Shown here: positions 52,347-58,667 of the stretch, piece by piece
Layout: the number at the start of each line of letters is the position of its first letter
How positions within the stretch are numbered: the stretch's first letter is position 1
Assembly: GCA_913043285.1 (NCBI GenBank)
Contig: CAJWML010000008.1
Location: forward strand, 62,001-126,000
Reading direction: 5' to 3'
Length of the DNA: 64,000 nt
DNA from: CAKZNE01 sp002695025
Lineage (GTDB): Bacteria > Bacteroidota > Bacteroidia > Flavobacteriales > Schleiferiaceae
The notes under the pieces: generated by a model
Told to the model about the DNA's origin: nothing
What the model saw: the letters and a program-made list of their open reading frames with translations, nothing else
The model's database searches: none
Translations under genes and position numbers: made by a program

Positions 52347-53798
52347 ATGGAAGAAATCTTTAAACCCCGATTTTACAAACCTTCGCTCAATCTAATTGAG
52401 AGTCTTAATCAGTCTAAAGTTGGTGTATTGCCATCGGAAGGTTCTCAAATTAAACCTGCTGCAATAGAAATCAATCTATCCCCGAAGGGATACGCTATTG
52501 ATTTTGACCCCTCCGCATTTGAGATAAACTTTGGCGGCTTTGATTTAGGAAAGTTTCCGGCAGATGTGCCGGTACTTATTGATAATACTCCTTATGAATT
52601 GACCAGTCTCTTTATTACTAACCGCTCAACTCGAATTAAAAAAAATTTTCTCTCACGTTCAATATCTGGATTTGTTACATCCCTTCAATCTCCAGGATTT
52701 AATAAATCGTTATCTTGTTTCTATCGCATGGTAATCCCATTGCAAAAGAAGATGAGTTTTTTATCCTGCATCGAGGATGTAACGGTAAGCACTGATATTA
52801 CAGGTAAATCCAGAAATGCTTTATGCGTTAGGTTCAATGATGAAACTATAGTATGTATTGTTTTAGAATATAATGATGCTACTTACCTGGTCATTGATGC
52901 TGAGCAGCCTATTTCGTTTGACCCTTTTTCCGACTATGCCTTTTCCATCATCAATTCTTTGGGCTATGTTACTGGCCATTTGGCAGGTACTCACGGATAT
53001 TTTTTCTCTTACCGCAACTTTGATATGGCCGTCCCGGATTTTTTGTACTACCATTCCATTCGGCCGGAAATCATCAGTCTCTATGAACCACTTTGTACAA
53101 TGCCACGGGACTATTTGCATAACATGCCAGAACAGCCGGATTACTATGAATCTGAGGTCATCTTAAGTCCACTGTCATTGGATCAGTTATCACGCCTTAG
53201 TCAGGCACTTTACGATTCTGTTGAGCTTACCTCCGTAATTCACCTCATTTTAGAATCCAGTGCTGCCAGCTTAATTTTTAGACCTGGCGGATACGCTATA
53301 GCTCTTGAAACCTTGGCCAATATTTTAAAACCACCTCAAAAGCAAAAACTAAATCCGCTTAGTCCCTCTAATTGGAAGCATTTAAGGAAGACGATTATTG
53401 AAGTGCTGGAATCATTGCCAAACAAATCGGATGTGGTAGAGGATAGGGGTCTTATAGAAAGGCGTATAAATGACTTGAATAAACCTACCAACCATGCCCG
53501 GTTAAAAGCAGCTTTTGAGAATTTGAACATTGAGCTGACAAACGCAGAGGTGTCAATCCTTAACGCACGCAATGATCTTTTGCATGGCCGCATCCCAGAT
53601 ATAACCAATCAGAAAAAATCACGTTCCCTTGAACGCATGAACGGGGATATGTTTTACTCCGCACTACGTCTTTACGACATGCTAAATATGCTGATTCTTA
53701 AAAGTGTGGGTTATAATAGTTACATTTTGAACCATGTAAAACTTGAAGAGGAAAACTGTCAGATGACGTTTGAGGAAGAACCCTACCGAAAGATATGA
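52347..53798 (+). CDS. ApeA-like protein with C-terminal HEPN domain
   Basis: The 483-residue protein ends in a HEPN RNase motif: Arg408-Asn-Asp-Leu-Leu-His413-Gly (NARNDLLHG). The helical region around it spans about 330-470. The N-terminal 300 residues are beta-rich (IDNTPYELTSLFI; MVIPLQKKMSFLSC), as in the ApeA N-terminal domain. ApeA-type proteins cleave tRNA or other RNA after phage infection and give abortive protection. No antitoxin gene is obvious; the structured segment upstream is the nearest candidate partner. Confidence 0.65.
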   Translation: MEEIFKPRFYKPSLNLIESLNQSKVGVLPSEGSQIKPAAIEINLSPKGYAIDFDPSAFEINFGGFDLGKFPADVPVLIDNTPYELTSLFITNRSTRIKKNFLSRSISGFVTSLQSPGFNKSLSCFYRMVIPLQKKMSFLSCIEDVTVSTDITGKSRNALCVRFNDETIVCIVLEYNDATYLVIDAEQPISFDPFSDYAFSIINSLGYVTGHLAGTHGYFFSYRNFDMAVPDFLYYHSIRPEIISLYEPLCTMPRDYLHNMPEQPDYYESEVILSPLSLDQLSRLSQALYDSVELTSVIHLILESSAASLIFRPGGYAIALETLANILKPPQKQKLNPLSPSNWKHLRKTIIEVLESLPNKSDVVEDRGLIERRINDLNKPTNHARLKAAFENLNIELTNAEVSILNARNDLLHGRIPDITNQKKSRSLERMNGDMFYSALRLYDMLNMLILKSVGYNSYILNHVKLEEENCQMTFEEEPYRKI

Positions 53799-53872
53799 TC
53801 CTTTGATAAAAATTAAAGATCGGCAGCAAAGGTAGTCGGGCTGTATCTTCTGTTAGCTATAACCCTCCGTTG

Positions 53873-53966
53873 CCGCTTTTCAAGGTCAGGCCTCCGGTTT
53901 TGAGGCAAAATCTCCAATCCCGCCTTCTGCGGGATAGTATTTTCCCTCAAAAACCTTGACAAGCGG
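53873..53966. repeat. 94-bp nested palindrome
   Basis: Three nested inverted repeats share one centre. The outer arms (53873-53886 and 53953-53966, with 12 of 14 pairs) enclose TTTTGAGG/CCTCAAAA (53898-53905 and 53945-53952). The core is ATCCCGC/GCGGGAT around a 5-base loop (53917-53935). It follows the HEPN gene and precedes the DUF6943-like gene. It could be a recombination or replication signal, or a large RNA hairpin. Confidence 0.6.
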
Positions 53967-54075
53967 AGTCGCCCGCCTTAAGGAAAGGCTTTCTCTTTTC
54001 TTTTTTCCCTTTTTGTTTTCTCTTTTGGATAATTGTGTGCGAAGCGCAGCGGAGCATAACTTTAAATCCCCAGTT

Positions 54076-54513
54076 ATGTCTGATTTTGTTCTCAAGGGCT
54101 ATTCAGCCCAAACTACACCTCGGAAGCCACATTTTTTCATTCTCTCCAGGGGCCTTAACAGTGGTAAGCCACTTTTGCAACCTTGCCCGAACTGCTTTGT
54201 CCTTTCCGCTGAGGTGGAGGAGAGGAAGCAAACCCTCTACTGGATTGCTTACAGCCTCTGGAAAACCCGGGCCTACCGTCCACACCTGGTGGGCTCGGTA
54301 ATCCCGTTTCTCAGGAAAGACCAATGCCGGAAGCTGATTTCGGAGGCCTATTCATCTGTGTGTACGTATCCTGGAGCACTTTCAAAGTCCATTGCCCTGC
54401 TCACTGATATCGAGCAGAAGCGTCAGCACTTTCAAGCGGTGTCAGATCATATCGGCATCCTGCACGAAGCAATACTTTTTCGGCTTCTACATTCATCAAA
54501 AAAGGCCCGCTAA
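54076..54513 (+). CDS. DUF6943-like protein
   Basis: I use the ATG at 54076, which begins MSDFVLKGYSAQTTPRKPHFFILSRGLNSGKPLLQPCPNC; an earlier frame start at 53956 reads through a low-complexity region. The 145-residue protein continues with FVLSAEVEERKQTLYWIAYSLWKTRAYRPHLVGSVIPFLRKDQ, which I recognise as the DUF6943 family that occurs on Bacteroidota mobile elements. Function is unknown. A terminator overlaps its stop codon. Confidence 0.6.
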   Translation: MSDFVLKGYSAQTTPRKPHFFILSRGLNSGKPLLQPCPNCFVLSAEVEERKQTLYWIAYSLWKTRAYRPHLVGSVIPFLRKDQCRKLISEAYSSVCTYPGALSKSIALLTDIEQKRQHFQAVSDHIGILHEAILFRLLHSSKKAR

Positions 54514-54525
54514 GGGCCTTTCTTT
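54501..54525. terminator. Bidirectional terminator after the DUF6943-like gene
   Basis: AAAGGCCC and GGGCCTTT form an 8-bp stem around a 5-base loop (54501-54521), followed by CTTTA and preceded by an A-run. It can stop the plus-strand gene (stop at 54511-54513) and the minus-strand gene ending at 54524. Confidence 0.8.
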
Positions 54526-54724
54526 AGTTTCGATTCCATTTTTTCCGGAGAAACTCCAGCAGCCTTCTACAAATAAAGGTGGCAACAAAACTGGCGACAG
54601 CTCCTACCGCTGCCAGGATTATAGCGTTGACGATTTCGGTCCCCGGTATATTGACAATAACACTTAAAAGGGTACCCCCGGCCATGCCAACTTTGGACTC
54701 AAGATTTCCAGTCGCATTCATCAT
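54524..54724 (-). CDS. Small holin-like membrane protein
   Basis: This 66-residue protein starts at the ATG that overlaps the stop of the upstream gene (ATGA). It has a hydrophobic stretch at about 16-50 (LLSVIVNIPGTEIVNAIILAAVGAVASFVATFI) and a basic end RRLLEFLRKKWNRN. This resembles the phage holin-type topology of one or two helices with a charged tail. It may work with the 72-residue protein encoded just before it. No lysin is nearby. Confidence 0.55.
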   Translation of the reverse strand: MMNATGNLESKVGMAGGTLLSVIVNIPGTEIVNAIILAAVGAVASFVATFICRRLLEFLRKKWNRN

Positions 54725-54939
54725 TGCCAATTTTGGTCGTCTTTGGTAATCTGGCTTACTGCGGACAGTATGCCTCCGGCTACGATAACATATCCTGCCA
54801 CGGTCACAGCCTCAGCCGGCAAAGCTATAGGAGCAGCAAGCAAGGCTCCGCCTGCGGCTGCCAGCGTCAAACCCACCTTACGGAGCTTTTTGAAAAAAGG
54901 TGGAGTGGGGGCTTTCGCCCGTTCAATTATCTTTTTCAT
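54721..54939 (-). CDS. Small hydrophobic protein, mobile-element type
   Basis: The 72-residue protein has a basic N-terminus (MKKIIERAKAPTPPFFKKLRKVG) followed by Ala/Gly-rich hydrophobic segments (GLTLAAAGGALLAAPIALPA and VTVAGYVIVAGGILSAVSQI). I recall similar small proteins in Bacteroidota next to the MARQTG-type gene found 236 bases upstream, but I cannot name the family. The overlap with the following gene suggests translational coupling. Confidence 0.55.
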   Translation of the reverse strand: MKKIIERAKAPTPPFFKKLRKVGLTLAAAGGALLAAPIALPAEAVTVAGYVIVAGGILSAVSQITKDDQNWQ

Positions 54940-55175
54940 CAGTTCAGGTATCGGATATTCAGAAATACAGTTTCAGCCTAAGCCGGGACAATCCCGGTAA
55001 TCAACCTTACCGGAAAACTACATCCACAATTCTTTCGGCCAATTTTTCAAAAAGCAGGACCTGTAACCAGGCTGTCGCACCACGACAATTCAATGCGGTG
55101 GCCCACAATTTTCCTCTGGTGACAGATCGCTGCATTTGTTTCCTCAATGAGAGGTCGATTAACTACGTTCAGTAG

Positions 55176-55931
55176 CTATACCTGATCAACTTCAACAAGT
55201 GCCAGGGCATTATACGCACCGTTTTTCAGGCTGTACATCTGGCCGTTTACCTCCTGGTAAAACTCCACACCAAACACCACGAACACCGGAAGCACAGAAG
55301 CAGCTGTGAAATTCAGAACAATGTTCTGAGCAGCTTCATTCTGGCTTCCCAGGGCAATATCAGCCGAAGCTGCGCTGTCGCTAACAAAGCTCTGGGCATC
55401 AAAGTCAATCTCCGCACTGCCTGTTACCATCCTGGCGTGGGTTGCCCCTGAAGGAATTGCAATGGCCTGGTTGGGTACCATGGCATCAATGGCAAGGGTC
55501 GCTTCACCCGCTACGCGGTCAACAGTAGCGGTCCAGCCAAAGAAAACAGTGCTCCCAATGCGTGCTTTGTTATTGAAATTGAAGCCTCTCAAAATGGTGG
55601 CGTCACCTGCCAGCATATTCCTTTGCCCGCGGGCATTCACGGTGTCAGCCTGAATAGCCTTGAGCATTTCACGTGTAATACGTCCTGTGATCCGCTTATC
55701 TGCTGTGTTCAGCAGGAGACTGCGCAGGGCAGTCCTCAACAGCTTGCCGGCACGGCCGGCTGCGCCAAACTCGGCACCATTTTCTCGCGTCCTTTCAAAC
55801 GCTGGGTCATTTTGGATCCGGCTGGCATCCACTCCACCTTTGGTGCGGGCCAGGTCTTCACCGTTACTTCGATAAAAGGAAAGGTCTCCGATCTTTCCCC
55901 TGAGTTTAATAATTCCTGTCTGTCTAGCCAT
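55176..55931 (-). CDS. MARQTG-type Bacteroidota-specific protein, unknown function
   Basis: I take the ATG at 55931, which gives MARQTGIIKLRGKIGDLSFYR and RTKGGVDASRIQNDPAFERT; a longer frame from 56027 adds unrelated residues. The 251-residue protein has a conserved N-terminal 70-residue part (RTRENGAEFGAAGRAGKLLRTALRSLLL) and a beta-rich C-terminal half. I recall this family only from Bacteroidota genome islands and know no function. The minus-strand gene diverges from the small plus-strand gene at 56095. Confidence 0.6.
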   Translation of the reverse strand: MARQTGIIKLRGKIGDLSFYRSNGEDLARTKGGVDASRIQNDPAFERTRENGAEFGAAGRAGKLLRTALRSLLLNTADKRITGRITREMLKAIQADTVNARGQRNMLAGDATILRGFNFNNKARIGSTVFFGWTATVDRVAGEATLAIDAMVPNQAIAIPSGATHARMVTGSAEIDFDAQSFVSDSAASADIALGSQNEAAQNIVLNFTAASVLPVFVVFGVEFYQEVNGQMYSLKNGAYNALALVEVDQV

Positions 55932-56070
55932 ATCACTAAATTTTTGATTAGGCTCCAAACCTATCCCGGTAAGAAAAAAAGTCGCGTCAATCATACCGTT
56001 TGTGCCGCTTTCAGCGCATTTAGCCAAAATATTCCATTTCTGCCTTGGCTACCTTTATAGGCCTGATAGA

Positions 56071-56092
56071 GTATAGATGAAGTATGGATAAA
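56071..56092. repeat. Two tandem 11-bp repeats before the 66-residue gene
   Basis: GTATAGATGAA and GTATGGATAAA are adjacent and match at 9 of 11 positions; a partial third unit GTATG runs into the start codon at 56095. They lie in the divergent promoter region and could be binding sites for a regulator. Confidence 0.4.
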
Positions 56093-56094
56093 GT

Positions 56095-56295
56095 ATGCCT
56101 GCCACTAAACGAATATGTATTTACCCAAAAGATATTCAATTGGTCACCGGTCGTAGTGAACGCTATGCCAGAAGCTACTATCGGCAACTAAAAGATGCTC
56201 TGGCCAAGGAAGATCACCAGTTCATCACCGTGGAAGAATTCTGCGCCTATGCCGACCTTCCTGTTGATCAAGTGATGGCCATCCTCCAACCTTAA
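56095..56295 (+). CDS. Small HTH-like protein of the Bacteroidota IYPKDIQ type
   Basis: The 66-residue protein reads RICIYPKDIQLVTGRSERYARSYYRQLKDALAKEDHQFITVEEFCAYADL. It is compact and helical, with a GRSERYARSYYRQL segment that looks like a DNA-binding helix pair. I recall close relatives in many Bacteroidota, usually near tRNA genes or prophage-like islands, but no function. It may be an excisionase- or repressor-like factor of the element ending at the tRNA fragment. Confidence 0.55.
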   Translation: MPATKRICIYPKDIQLVTGRSERYARSYYRQLKDALAKEDHQFITVEEFCAYADLPVDQVMAILQP

Positions 56296-56369
56296 GTTCA
56301 TCTATTAATTTTTCAGCTTTCCTATATTCGCAGCTAATTAGGTTAAGGTTTGGTTAATTGGTTGACCAG

Positions 56370-56397
56370 AAGGCCCCGGTGGTTCGGGGCCTTTTTC
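56370..56397 (+). terminator. Terminator downstream of the 66-residue gene
   Basis: AAGGCCCCG and CGGGGCCTT make a 9-bp stem around GTGGTT, followed by TTTTC. It ends transcription of the plus-strand small gene 75 bases upstream. Confidence 0.85.
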
Positions 56398-56563
56398 AGT
56401 TTTAGAAGCGGCTCTATTTAGCACCATTTGCTTTCATTTACCGCCTGATCTTCGTATATTTATTGGAGTACTAATCCGCAGTATAGCGGTTCAACAAAGT
56501 GGTGAACCATTGGGTGAACTGGTTCTTTGATAGCTTATAAATGATTGATAATCATACGTGTGT

Positions 56564-56594
56564 GCCGCAGGTTCAAGTCCTGTCATCCCGACCA
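56564..56594 (+). other. tRNA 3'-end fragment (possible attachment site)
   Basis: T-arm stem GCAGG with loop TTCAAGT and CCTGT (56567-56583) is followed by the acceptor strand CATCCCG (56584-56590), discriminator A and CCA. No matching 5' acceptor strand (CGGGATG), D arm or anticodon arm is found in the 90 bases before it. The acceptor sequence fits a tRNA-Pro, but identity is uncertain. A lone tRNA 3' end is the usual mark of a site-specific integration site; the intact tRNA would be on the far side of the element. Confidence 0.65.
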
Positions 56595-56599
56595 ATCCA

Positions 56600-56624
56600 A
56601 AGCCGGCCATGTGCCGGTTTTTTT
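56600..56624 (+). terminator. Terminator following the tRNA fragment
   Basis: CCGGC and GCCGG around CATGT, extended by A-T and G-T pairs to 8 bp, are followed by seven T residues. It is the kind of terminator that follows a natural tRNA gene, which supports the fragment being the original gene end. Confidence 0.8.
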
Positions 56625-57171
56625 GTATCGGGTGGAGGGGATCAGACTTTGAGAAAAGGCTGCTGTTGAGTATGGTATTTATACTTACTCCTCCATAATA
56701 GCTTTTCTGTGAAGCTTTAAAGGATACAATGTATCTCTGATAACAATAAGTGAGAAGTGTGTAAGGTTTTTCAGAGCCATTCAAAATTGTCATTTCGTTT
56801 GTTTGATTTCGTGCCTCAAAAATGCTGATGCACACCTCAGGGAAAAGACAGGGATAATTGAGGATTAAGTCCTGATAGCGGTCAGCTTTGGAGTTGCTAG
56901 ATCGAAAAGCCGAGTATTAATCTGGAATATATCAGGAATGGCATTCAATTGGCAGAACATCCTGGAACCCAAACAACATTTCCCTTTATATACCTGACTT
57001 CTTAATTTGACCCTCCCACACTTGCCATTGCCAAGGAAACCCGGCCAGAAAACAAGGTCCGGGCTGGTTACCCTTTGTTTGTAATAAATACCCACCTCGT
57101 TTGGTGCAATTGCCAGCTTAAAAAGATAGAACAAGCTGAGATATTGATCCCTGAATTAAAATTGCACTCAC

Positions 57172-58407
57172 TTGAAGAAATTTCTGACCCTAGGAGCAAT
57201 GTTGGGCATGTTATTGAACACCGCCATTTACCCGCTCTATGCACAACATAATACCTCATATTTTCACACGGAGGGCAAGAAGTTGATAGACCCTAAAGGA
57301 AACCCTATACTTTTAAAAGGCACCAACCTGGGTAATTGGCTGGTGCCCGAAGGTTATATGTTTAAGCTGGACCAGGTAAATGCTCCACGACTTATTGATG
57401 AGTTGCTTCATGAAATGGTAGGCCCCGATAGTTTAGAGGCCTTTTGGGATACTTACCTGGAGAATTATATTACCCATGATGATATCAGGTATCTAAAATC
57501 AATAGGATGTAACCATTTGCGGGTCCCTTTTCATTACCGGCTTTTTACCGATGATCTGTATATGGGTAAGCGCAATGCGGGCTTTAAATACCTGGACCGG
57601 GTAGTGGCGTGGTGCAGGGAGGAAGGGCTCTACGTTTTGCTGGACATGCACTGTGCCCCTGGCGGACAAACCGGTGACAATATAGATGATAGCTACGGGT
57701 ATCCTTACTTATTCAGCAGCAAGGCTTCACAGGATCTGATGAGTGAAATCTGGGTAAAAATAGCCCAACACTATAAAGAGGAGCCAATCATAATAGGTTA
57801 CGACCTTATGAATGAACCGGTAGCGCATTATTTTAAGGGTAATATTGAATGGTTTAATGCGCGGCTATATGAGCTTTACAAGCGTTTGATTGAAGATATC
57901 AGGTCCGTAGATTCCAGCCATTCCATATTCCTGAATGGCTCCCTCTGGGCTACGAATTTTGATGTTTTCAAAGAGCCCATGGGAGAAAATATCGTGTATG
58001 AATTCCATAAATACTGGTTTGATGTGGAACAGGGCGCGGTGCAGCCCTATGTTGATTTCAGCGAGAAGTACCAGGTTCCCATTTACATCGGGGAAACCGG
58101 TGAGAATACCGATAAATGGGTGGAAGATTTCAGGATTTTGTTGGATGAGAATACTATCAGCTGGTGCTTTTGGCCTTATAAAAAGATGAACAACACCAAG
58201 GGTATTATGAATTTTAAAGAACCTGAAGGCTGGAAAAAGATCAGTAATTACGCCAGGAGTAATAGAAGCTCCTACAAGGAGATACGTAATAACCTTCCTG
58301 ACCGGCAGTTGGTGCAAAAGGCTCTTCATGAATACCTGGTCAATTGTCGTTTTGAAGAGTGCTTTGAAAATACATCCTATAGTAAAGCCCTGGGCTTTCA
58401 TCAATAG
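57172..58407 (+). CDS. Secreted GH5 family glycoside hydrolase
   Basis: The start is a TTG at 57172, chosen because it opens a signal peptide (MKKFLTLGAMLGMLLNTAIYPLYAQ); no ATG is placed so well. The 411-residue protein has GTNLGNWLVPEGYMF, the N-terminal GH5 signature, CNHLRVPFHYRLF, the acid/base Glu215 in GYDLMNEP and the nucleophile Glu308 in IYIGETGE. It should cleave beta-linked polysaccharide (cellulose, mannan or beta-glucan) in the periplasm or outside. A 13-bp bidirectional terminator follows. The C-terminal 50 residues are not part of the barrel. Confidence 0.88.
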   Translation: MKKFLTLGAMLGMLLNTAIYPLYAQHNTSYFHTEGKKLIDPKGNPILLKGTNLGNWLVPEGYMFKLDQVNAPRLIDELLHEMVGPDSLEAFWDTYLENYITHDDIRYLKSIGCNHLRVPFHYRLFTDDLYMGKRNAGFKYLDRVVAWCREEGLYVLLDMHCAPGGQTGDNIDDSYGYPYLFSSKASQDLMSEIWVKIAQHYKEEPIIIGYDLMNEPVAHYFKGNIEWFNARLYELYKRLIEDIRSVDSSHSIFLNGSLWATNFDVFKEPMGENIVYEFHKYWFDVEQGAVQPYVDFSEKYQVPIYIGETGENTDKWVEDFRILLDENTISWCFWPYKKMNNTKGIMNFKEPEGWKKISNYARSNRSSYKEIRNNLPDRQLVQKALHEYLVNCRFEECFENTSYSKALGFHQ

Positions 58408-58614
58408 GTGCTTGATATGGGCTTTCGGCAAATTTTTAAACCGTAATCATCGTGAAGATTAACCCTGGGGCTATCCTAATTAGTAAACATGGGTGTTTTG
58501 TAAGGCCTGTGCTGGCTAAACATTCTCTTTCCTGGAATCATTCAGGCTAAAGAGTGCTCTAAAAAAGATAGGTACTCTAAGGATGCTTATTTGCCTGGCC
58601 ACCTAGACAAAACA

Positions 58615-58646
58615 AAATGCCGCCACGCGGAAACGTGGCGGCATTT
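58615..58646. terminator. Strong bidirectional terminator
   Basis: Perfect 13-bp arms AAATGCCGCCACG (58615-58627) and CGTGGCGGCATTT (58634-58646) flank CGGAAA. A- and T-rich ends on both sides let it end the GH5 gene (plus) and the T9SS gene (minus), which converge here. Confidence 0.93.
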
Positions 58647-58667
58647 CTTACTCAAGAATTATCAGCA

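Larger units (their letters stand above)
56296..57171. other. Gene-free stretch with tRNA fragment and two terminators
   Basis: Besides the terminators at 56370 and 56600 and the tRNA 3' end at 56564-56594, I see nothing that reads as a gene. A minus-strand frame through 56491-56835 crosses the tRNA fragment and has the sequence typical of spurious tRNA-antisense translations. The last part, before the GH5 gene at 57172, should hold its promoter. Confidence 0.6.

Noticed and set aside
53873..53966. Integron attC site
   Set aside because: Palindromic length fits, but the RYYYAAC and GTTRRRY boxes are not present at the ends and there is no integron integrase in the window.
56491..56835. Minus-strand open frame of 114 codons
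   Set aside because: It crosses the tRNA fragment and shows the GMTGLEPAA string typical of false translations of tRNA genes.
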